Positions 1-6,440 of a stretch of 7,406 bases of DNA are shown here, in pieces. Within the stretch, counting starts at the first letter, position 1, and each line of letters starts with the position of its first letter. The notes under the pieces are model-generated. The model worked only from the letters and a program-made list of their open reading frames with translations. It did not search any database and had not been told where the DNA came from. Location of the stretch: contig RFGD01000254.1 of NCBI GenBank assembly GCA_003696705.1, positions 1 through 7,406 of the forward strand. Reading direction: 5' to 3'. The DNA comes from Alphaproteobacteria bacterium (GTDB lineage: Bacteria > Pseudomonadota > Alphaproteobacteria > Rhodobacterales > Rhodobacteraceae). The position numbers were made by a program, and so were the translations under genes.

Positions 1-24
1 CCCGAAACCCGGAGCCATCGCACC

Positions 25-972
25 GTGTCTGCCTCTGACCCCGTCGCCGCGCCCGTCCGAGAGAGCCTGCTTGCCCGGCTGCGCGCCGATCCGGCCTCTC
101 CTTTGGGGGCGATCGCGGCCTTCCTGCTGCCGACGCTTCTGATCTATGCGGCCTTCACCGCCTGGCCGGTCTTGCGCACGCTCTACAACACCACCCATCT
201 CATCGTGCCCAACCGCGCGCCCGAATGGGTGGGCTTCACCCACTACGCCGCGCTCTGGACCGACACGATCTTCTGGAAGGCTGTCTGGAACACGCTGACC
301 TGGGCCACGGTCGCGCCGGTGCTCGAGGTGACGATCGCCACGCTTCTCGCGCTCGCGCTATACGCCAAGGTGCCCTTCGCGCGGTTCCTGCGCATCGCCT
401 GGTTCACGCCGGTGCTGATGTCCTATGTCGTGGTCGGCATCCTGTGGACCTGGATCTACAATTTCGAATGGGGCGCGGTGAACACGCTGCTGCGCGCCGT
501 GGGCCTCGACGCATGGGCGCGGCCCTGGCTCGGCCATCCCGACACGGCGCTGCCGGCGCTGATCTTCGTGACCACATGGATGTGGACCGGCTTCAACATG
601 GTGGTCATTCTCGCCGCCATGTCCTCGCTGCCCGAGGAGGTGCTGGAGGCCGCCGAGCTCGACAATTGCGGCTGGTTGGCCAAGCTGTGGTTCATCATCC
701 TGCCGCTGATCCGGCCGACGCTTCTGAACCTGATCGTGCTCAGCTTCATCGGCAAGATGAAGGTCTTCGATCTGGTCTGGGTGACGACCCAGGGCAACCC
801 GCTCTGGGCGACCGAGACGGTCTCGACCTATGTCTACAAACGCGCCTTCCAATGGTCGACCTTCGATCTGGGCTACCCCTCCACCATCGCGGTGGTGTGG
901 TTCGTCATCGTGATCCTGGGCGTGATCGGGCTGACGGCGCTCTTCCGCCAGCGAGAAAGGCTCGAATACTGA
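25..972 (+). CDS. Carbohydrate ABC transporter permease (MalF/UgpA-like, CUT1 family)
   Basis: Inner-membrane permease of a binding-protein-dependent importer; it should pair with the next gene product to form the translocation pore. The 315-residue protein has a short polar N-terminus, a first membrane helix at about residues 28-48, and further hydrophobic segments near 84-110, 120-145, 178-200, 228-248 and 285-308, the usual six-helix layout and length of UgpA/MalF-like subunits. The cytoplasmic EAA coupling loop starts at E208 (EAAELDN, followed by a LPLIRP ending). It carries Asn where the family usually has Gly after the Asp. The GTG start at 25 follows a GGAG at 11-14. The frame stays open to the left edge without another ATG, so a start outside the window cannot be excluded. 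The stop overlaps the next start by one base (TGATG). Family assignment is firm; the substrate is unknown. Confidence 0.93.
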   Translation: MSASDPVAAPVRESLLARLRADPASPLGAIAAFLLPTLLIYAAFTAWPVLRTLYNTTHLIVPNRAPEWVGFTHYAALWTDTIFWKAVWNTLTWATVAPVLEVTIATLLALALYAKVPFARFLRIAWFTPVLMSYVVVGILWTWIYNFEWGAVNTLLRAVGLDAWARPWLGHPDTALPALIFVTTWMWTGFNMVVILAAMSSLPEEVLEAAELDNCGWLAKLWFIILPLIRPTLLNLIVLSFIGKMKVFDLVWVTTQGNPLWATETVSTYVYKRAFQWSTFDLGYPSTIAVVWFVIVILGVIGLTALFRQRERLEY

Positions 973-1820
973 TGGCCCGTTCCGACCGCGCCCGCCTGTC
1001 GCCCGCCGCGCTGCGGATGACCGCGCTCTTGCTCTTGATCGCGCTTTATACCGCCTATTCGGCGGGGCCCTTCGTCTGGGTCGCGATGATGTCGCTGCGC
1101 ACCACGACCGAGATCGCGGCAAGCCCCTATGGCCTGCCCTGGCCCGCCCACCCCGAGAAATTCGCCGCCGCCTGGTTCGACAGCAATTACGACACCTATT
1201 TCGCCAATTCGGTCGGCATCGTCCTGGCGGCCGTCGCGATCCTGACGGTGGTCGGCGCCATGGCCGCCCATGCCTTTGCTCGCTACCGCTTTCGCTTCAA
1301 GGGGCTGATCTATTTCGTGATCTTCTCGACCATCATCTTTCCGCCCCAGGTCACGGTGATCGGCCTGTTCCAGACGATGGTGGAGTTCGGGCTCTACAAC
1401 AGCCGCGTGGGGCTGGTGCTCGTCTATGTGGCGATCCAGCTGCCGATCACGATCTACATCCTCGAGGCCTTCTTCGCCCGCATTCCGCGCGACCTGTTCG
1501 AGGCGGCGCGGATCGACGGCTATGGCGAATGGGCGATCTTCTGGCGCATCTCGATGCCGGTGGCGCTGCCGGCCATTTCGACCACGGTGATCCTCAACAC
1601 GATCCTTTTGTGGAACGAATTCCTCTATGCGGTCGTGCTGATCACCGACGACGACAAGCGCACCCTGCCGCTCGGCGTTCTGCGCTTCCTCGGCGATCAG
1701 CTCGAGGACGTGGGCATGATCGCCACGGGGCTGATGATCGCGATCGTGCCGGTGGTGCTGATCTACGTGTTCTTCTCCGAGCGGCTGATCCAAGGGATGA
1801 CCGCCGGGGCCGTGAAATAG
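972..1820 (+). CDS. Carbohydrate ABC transporter permease (MalG/UgpE-like, CUT1 family)
   Basis: Second inner-membrane permease of the same importer. The ATG at 972 shares its A with the stop of the preceding permease (TGATG), which implies translational coupling. The frame is open far upstream, but this start gives a 282-residue protein of normal family length, beginning MARSDRARLS before the first helix at about 16-38. Other hydrophobic segments lie near 77-97, 109-130, 143-163, 190-212 and 248-270. The EAA coupling loop is canonical: EAARIDG starts at E177 and runs into MPVALPAI, giving the Glu-Ala-Ala and downstream Gly and Pro that dock on the ATPase. A possible Shine-Dalgarno AAAGG at 956-960 lies rather far upstream, again consistent with coupling. 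Family assignment is firm; substrate specificity is not readable. Confidence 0.94.
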   Translation: MARSDRARLSPAALRMTALLLLIALYTAYSAGPFVWVAMMSLRTTTEIAASPYGLPWPAHPEKFAAAWFDSNYDTYFANSVGIVLAAVAILTVVGAMAAHAFARYRFRFKGLIYFVIFSTIIFPPQVTVIGLFQTMVEFGLYNSRVGLVLVYVAIQLPITIYILEAFFARIPRDLFEAARIDGYGEWAIFWRISMPVALPAISTTVILNTILLWNEFLYAVVLITDDDKRTLPLGVLRFLGDQLEDVGMIATGLMIAIVPVVLIYVFFSERLIQGMTAGAVK

Positions 1821-1830
1821 GAAATCTTCG

Positions 1831-2898
<1,068 letters not shown>

Positions 2899-2899
2899 C

Positions 2900-3583
2900 A
2901 TGCGCTATTCCGACAAGCTGACCGCCGCGCGGACGATCGCCCGCCCCGCGCCCGAGCACATCGCGGCCTTCGCGGACGCGCCGGTGGGCAATATCGTCGA
3001 TGCGCTTGGCCGGTCCGGGGCGATGGCGGCGCAGGTCAAGCCGATCACGCCGGCGCGGCGCTTCTGCGGCGCGGCGCTGCCGGTCGATGCGGGACCTTGC
3101 GACAACCTGGCGCCATGGGCGGCGTTGCGGCTGGCGCGGCCGGGCGACGTCATGGTGATCGCCACCGGCGGCCACTTGGGCCATTCGGTTGCGGGCGACA
3201 TCCTGATGGGCATGGCCGCGAATGCCGGGCTTGCCGCCATCGTCACCGATGGCGTCGTGCGCGATCTTTCGGGCGCGGCGGCGGCCGGCATCCCGGTCTT
3301 TGCCGCGGGCCTTTCGCCGAATTCGCCGCAGAAGGACGGCCCCGGCCGGGTCGGCCTGCCGATCACCTGCGCGGGCGTTACCGTCGCCGCGGGCGACATC
3401 GTCTGCGGCGACGAGGACGGGGTGGTGGTGATCCCCGCGGCCCGCATCGCCGAGGCGCGCGCCGCGCTCGCCGCCGTGCGCGACAAGGAAGCCGCGATGG
3501 AGGCCGCCGTGCGCGCCGGGGCCAAGGCACCCGTTTGGCTCGCCGATCTGCCGCTCGACGATCTGTTCACCTTCACCGACTGA
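2900..3583 (+). CDS. RraA-family protein, probable HMG/CHA-aldolase-like class II pyruvate aldolase
   Basis: A 227-residue cytoplasmic protein of the RraA / 4-hydroxy-4-methyl-2-oxoglutarate (HMG) aldolase fold, often mis-annotated as dimethylmenaquinone methyltransferase or RNase E regulator. The N-terminal VGNIVDALG (29-37) is typical of the family. The central GGHLGHSVAGD (90-100) and DGVVRD (117-122) carry the Gly-Asp and the Arg121/Asp122 pair that bind substrate and the divalent metal in characterised aldolases; their retention argues for catalysis rather than RNase E inhibition. A GDEDGVVVIP strand follows near the C-terminal end, then a helical tail. Known relatives cleave 2-oxo acids with a 4-hydroxy group, giving pyruvate and an oxo acid. 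ATG at 2900 follows the ATPase stop by one base and has a strong AAGGGAG (2886-2892). The operon context suggests cleavage of a sugar-derived 2-oxo acid; the true substrate is unknown. Confidence 0.88.
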   Translation: MRYSDKLTAARTIARPAPEHIAAFADAPVGNIVDALGRSGAMAAQVKPITPARRFCGAALPVDAGPCDNLAPWAALRLARPGDVMVIATGGHLGHSVAGDILMGMAANAGLAAIVTDGVVRDLSGAAAAGIPVFAAGLSPNSPQKDGPGRVGLPITCAGVTVAAGDIVCGDEDGVVVIPAARIAEARAALAAVRDKEAAMEAAVRAGAKAPVWLADLPLDDLFTFTD

Positions 3584-3591
3584 GGCACGCC

Positions 3592-4566
3592 ATGGCCGAA
3601 AGCGCGCCACTCACCGTCTTCTACAACTCGCTCGGCACGCCGCAGATGTATGACCTGATCCGGGCCGAGCTGCGCCCGGGGATGCAACTGGTGACGCTTG
3701 AGACCGATGACGACGACGAACGCCGCGCGAAGATCGCCGCGGCCGATGTCGCCATCATCGCCGCCAAGCCGCTCGACCCTTCGGTGCTGGCGGCGGCGGG
3801 TCGCCTGCGGCTCGTCCATCACCAGGGGGTGGGATATCACGACACGGTGCCCGTGGACGCGCTGGCCGCGCGCGGCATCCGCCTGGCTCTCACGCCCGAG
3901 GGGACCACGATCGGGGTGGCCGAACATGCGGTGTTGCTGGCGCTCGGCGCGGCGCGGCGCGCGGCCTTCGCCGATACCGAGCTCAGGCAGGGGCGCTGGC
4001 ATGTGAACGCGCTGCGCCCGGTCTCGGTCGAGCTTTACGACAAGACGGTGTCCTTCATCGGCTTCGGCCGGATCGGGCAGGAGGCCGCCCGCCGCTTTGC
4101 CGCCTTCGGCTGCCGCTGCCTGTTCTTCGATCCCGCGGTCGAGGCCGCGCCGGACCTGCCCGCGCGCAAGGTCGGCTTCGGCGAGGCCGTGGCCGAGGCG
4201 CAGATCCTGTCGCTGCATCTGCCGCTGTCGGACGCGACGCGCCATCTGATCTCGGCCGAGGTGATCGGGCGGATGCGGGCGGATGCGATCCTCGTCAACA
4301 CCGCGCGCGGCGGGCTGGTGGACGACGCCGCACTTGCCCGCGCGCTGGCCGAGGGGCGCATCCTTGCGGCAGGTCTCGACACCTTCGAGGGCGAGCCCAT
4401 CGGTGCCGATCACCCGTTCTGCGGCCTGCCCAACGTCTTTCTGACACCCCATATCGCCGCCGGTACCCGCGACGCGATGCGCCACAAGATGCGCGCGCTG
4501 TGCGACAATCTCGATCGCTTCCGCAGCGGCGCGCCGCTCGCCAACGAGGTGGAGCTCGCCCCTTGA
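3592..4566 (+). CDS. D-isomer-specific 2-hydroxyacid dehydrogenase (NAD(P)-dependent)
   Basis: Cytoplasmic oxidoreductase that interconverts a 2-oxo acid and a D-2-hydroxy acid, for example glyoxylate/glycolate or hydroxypyruvate/glycerate. The 324-residue protein has the two-domain family layout: an N-terminal substrate domain, then the Rossmann domain with GFGRIG (157-162) and an acidic Asp180 at the end of the second strand, which favours NAD over NADP. The catalytic triad is intact: Arg238 in NTARGGLVDD, Glu267 in LDTFEGEP and His286 in TPHIAAGT. The frame is open about 495 bases further upstream, but that part is a shadow of the RraA-like gene. The ATG at 3592 has TGAGG (3581-3585) six bases before it and gives normal family length. 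It lies 8 bp after the RraA-like gene. It may reduce the oxo product of that aldolase, or oxidise a hydroxy-acid intermediate; this is inference. Confidence 0.92.
   Translation: MAESAPLTVFYNSLGTPQMYDLIRAELRPGMQLVTLETDDDDERRAKIAAADVAIIAAKPLDPSVLAAAGRLRLVHHQGVGYHDTVPVDALAARGIRLALTPEGTTIGVAEHAVLLALGAARRAAFADTELRQGRWHVNALRPVSVELYDKTVSFIGFGRIGQEAARRFAAFGCRCLFFDPAVEAAPDLPARKVGFGEAVAEAQILSLHLPLSDATRHLISAEVIGRMRADAILVNTARGGLVDDAALARALAEGRILAAGLDTFEGEPIGADHPFCGLPNVFLTPHIAAGTRDAMRHKMRALCDNLDRFRSGAPLANEVELAP
4551..4554 (+). promoter_or_regulatory. Ribosome binding site supporting a TTG start
   Basis: GGAG, inside a purine-rich GAGGTGGAG stretch (4546-4554), ends 8 bases before the TTG at 4563. It lies within the 3' end of the 2-hydroxyacid dehydrogenase gene. 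No ATG or GTG near 4563 would give a family-like N-terminus, so this site decides the start. Confidence 0.65.
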
Positions 4567-5348
4567 TCGTCGACACGCATGTCCATGTGCTCGATCCCGC
4601 GCGCTTTCCCTATCCGCAGGCGACGCGCGGCTACCGGCCACGCCCGGAGGAAACCGGCACGCTGCCCGATCTTCTGGCCCTTCTCGACGCCCATGACGTG
4701 GCCGGCGCGGTCGCGGTGGCGGCCAGCGTCTATGGGTCCGACAACAGCAGTCTTCACGCGTTGCACGCCGCCGCCCCTGGTCGGTTGCGGCTGGTGCTGG
4801 CCTGCGATCCGGACAGCCCCGACACCCTGGCCGCCGAGGCCGCGCGGCCCGGTGTCGTCGGCATCCGCCTGAACCTGACCGACGATCGCAGGCTCGACGA
4901 TCCCGCCCGGCTTGGCGCCTTGCTCGACGTGGCACAGGAGGCGGGGCTTGTCGTCTGTCTTCAGGCGGCGCCCGCGACGGCGGCAGGACTTCTGGCCGGG
5001 CGCGACCGGCTGCGGGTGGTGCTCGACCATCTGGGCCGCCCCGACCTCGCCGGTGGCGCGGCGGCGCTGCGCGATCTCGCCCGGCGCCCCCGCACCTGGC
5101 TGAAGCTGTCGGGCGGGTTTCGCCTCGCGCCCGGCCTCTGGCCCGAACCCGCGCCCGAGCACCGCGCACTGGTTGCGACCTGGCCCGCCGAGCGGTTGAT
5201 CTGGGGCTCGGACTGGCCCTTCATCAACCTCGCCCGGCCCCGCCCGGCCTATGGCGACTGCCTTTCCTGGGCCGCCGCCCTGATCGGCGCGCGGGCCGAG
5301 GTCGATCCGGGCGCAAACGCGCGCGCACTCTTCGGGTGGAGGCCATGA
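4563..5348 (+). CDS. Amidohydrolase family 2 (COG3618-like), probable lactonase
   Basis: TIM-barrel hydrolase of the amidohydrolase superfamily, 261 residues from a TTG start, with no signal peptide. This start gives MIVDTHVHV at the N-terminus, placing the metal-binding HxH motif (His6, His8) where the family has it; the GTG at 4500 would add 21 basic, non-conserved residues. Other family landmarks are SVYGSDN (55-61), GIRLNL (100-105), LDHLGRPD (154-161), LKLSGGF (180-186) and the final-strand IWGSDWPF (213-220) with catalytic Asp217. Characterised relatives hydrolyse lactones: L-fuconolactonase, 2-pyrone-4,6-dicarboxylate lactonase (LigI) and D-galactarolactone isomerase. It overlaps the dehydrogenase stop by 4 bases (TTGA) and the next start by 4 bases (ATGA), so all three are probably co-translated. 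Hydrolysis of the lactone made by the downstream Gfo/Idh enzyme is the simplest role; the substrate is unknown. Confidence 0.87.
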   Translation: MIVDTHVHVLDPARFPYPQATRGYRPRPEETGTLPDLLALLDAHDVAGAVAVAASVYGSDNSSLHALHAAAPGRLRLVLACDPDSPDTLAAEAARPGVVGIRLNLTDDRRLDDPARLGALLDVAQEAGLVVCLQAAPATAAGLLAGRDRLRVVLDHLGRPDLAGGAAALRDLARRPRTWLKLSGGFRLAPGLWPEPAPEHRALVATWPAERLIWGSDWPFINLARPRPAYGDCLSWAAALIGARAEVDPGANARALFGWRP

Positions 5349-6325
5349 CGGCGCCCTTGCGCGTGGGGCTGGTGGGGGCGGGCATGGTGGCCGCGCATCA
5401 TGTCGCGGCTTGGGCCGCCTGCCCAAGCGCCCGACTGGTTGGCGTGGCCGATCCCGACATCGCCCGCGCCCACGCCCGCGCGCCCGACGGAGCACGCGCC
5501 TTCAAAAGCCTTGCCGAGATGATCGCGGCCTGCGAACCCGACGCGGTGGACATCGCCTCGCCGCCGCCCACCCATGCCGCCCTGATCGCCGAGGCCCAGG
5601 CGGCGGGGCTGCATGTGCTGTGCCAGAAGCCGCTGGCGCCAGATGCTAAGACCGCCCGCGCTATCGAGGCCGCGCTGCGCCCCGCGTCGCGCGTCATGCT
5701 GCACGAGAACTGGCGCTGGCGCCCGCCCTATCAGGCGCTGAAACAGGCACTGGAAGCGGGCCTTGTCCCGCGACCGGCGCGCGTCGCCTTCGAGGTGGCG
5801 AGCGCCGGGTTGCTGCCGGATGCCGAAGGCCGCCTACCGGCGCTGGTCCGCCAGCCCTTCATGGCCCGCCTGCCGAGGCTGCTGGTGTTCGAGCTGATGA
5901 TCCACCACCTCGATGTGCTGCGGTTCCTGTTCGGCGAGATCGAGATCCTGTCCGCCCGGCTGGCCCGGCGCTGCGACGCCGTGGCGGGCGAGGACCGGGC
6001 CGAGATCGCGCTGACCGCCGGGGGCGTTGCCGTCACGCTTGCGGGCGATCTTGCCCGCCCCGGCGCGCCGCCCCTCCCGCGCGATCGGCTCTGGATGGAC
6101 GGCACATTGCGCGTCGACGGATGGCGCCTTGCGTTGCCGGGCGCCCCCACGCGAAGCTGGGAGCACGTCGAGGGATACCAAACAAGCTACGATGCCACCA
6201 TCGCCCATTTCGTCACCGCCTTGGCGCAGGATCTGCCCTTTGCCACCACTGTGGCGGACGGCCGGACCCTGCTCGAGCTTGTGGACGAAGTCTACCGGAT
6301 CGCCGCCTGGACCGGCGCCCGATAG
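5345..6325 (+). CDS. Gfo/Idh/MocA family oxidoreductase
   Basis: NAD(P)-dependent oxidoreductase of 326 residues, cytoplasmic, with no twin-arginine or Sec signal. The N-terminal Rossmann domain starts with RVGLVGAG followed by MVAAHH, with glycines at 8, 11 and 13. Asp36 ends the second strand, which suggests NAD preference. The SPPPTHA loop (72-78) and the catalytic-lysine motif follow; the latter reads CQKPL with Lys95 kept but Gln94 in place of the usual Glu of EKP. The C-terminal beta-sheet domain contains HENWRWRP (120-127) and IHHLDVLRFL (186-195), whose His187/His188 and Asp190 are candidates for the family's substrate-binding and proton-transfer residues. ATG at 5345 overlaps the amidohydrolase stop by 4 bases; a GGAGG at 5338-5342 is unusually close to it. 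A GTG at 5336 would add only three residues. Relatives oxidise sugars, sugar acids or inositols; last gene of the operon. Confidence 0.91.
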   Translation: MTAPLRVGLVGAGMVAAHHVAAWAACPSARLVGVADPDIARAHARAPDGARAFKSLAEMIAACEPDAVDIASPPPTHAALIAEAQAAGLHVLCQKPLAPDAKTARAIEAALRPASRVMLHENWRWRPPYQALKQALEAGLVPRPARVAFEVASAGLLPDAEGRLPALVRQPFMARLPRLLVFELMIHHLDVLRFLFGEIEILSARLARRCDAVAGEDRAEIALTAGGVAVTLAGDLARPGAPPLPRDRLWMDGTLRVDGWRLALPGAPTRSWEHVEGYQTSYDATIAHFVTALAQDLPFATTVADGRTLLELVDEVYRIAAWTGAR

Positions 6326-6440
6326 AAGAGCGCCGCAGCACACGGAGCATTCCGAGCATGGAAAGGCTGTTCTTTCAAGTTCAAGCTTAACGTGGGACTT
6401 GCCATTGCGCTTTTCTCACTATCAGCAAACATCAACCACC
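6326..6440. other. Convergent intergenic region, no clear terminator
   Basis: A 115-base gap between the end of the plus-strand operon and the end of the minus-strand DUF2793 gene. It is visibly less GC-rich than its flanks. CAAGT (6376-6380) and ACTTG (6397-6401) could form a five-base stem with a 16-base loop, and TTCAAGCTTAA (6380-6390) is a near-palindrome. Neither looks like a GC-rich hairpin followed by a T-run. The only open frame, MERLFFQVQA ending at 6390, is too short and has no ribosome binding site. No attachment site, tRNA fragment or insertion-sequence end is apparent. Confidence 0.6.

Noticed and set aside
225..971. Upstream open extension of the second permease frame.
   Set aside because: It overlaps the first permease, is Arg/His-rich low-complexity sequence, and would double the normal permease length. 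The ATG at 972 gives the standard size.
3097..3591. Upstream open extension of the 2-hydroxyacid dehydrogenase frame.
   Set aside because: It is a shadow of the RraA-like gene with Arg/Gly-rich translation; the ATG at 3592 has its own ribosome binding site and gives the family length.
2905..5169. A 754-residue open frame on the minus strand across the RraA-like, dehydrogenase and amidohydrolase genes.
   Set aside because: It is antisense to three genes with intact catalytic motifs, is very rich in Arg, Gly and Ala, has no recognisable domain, and is expected in high-GC sequence with few stop codons.
6358..6390. Ten-codon frame MERLFFQVQA.
   Set aside because: Too short, with no Shine-Dalgarno sequence and no recognisable feature.
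6376..6401. CAAGT/ACTTG inverted repeat as a terminator after the operon.
   Set aside because: The stem is only five bases, AT-rich, with a long loop and no following T-run.
6393..6410. GG (6395-6396) and GC (6407-6408) with the 12-base register of a sigma-54 promoter.
   Set aside because: The surrounding bases match the consensus poorly, and transcription would only run antisense into the DUF2793 gene.
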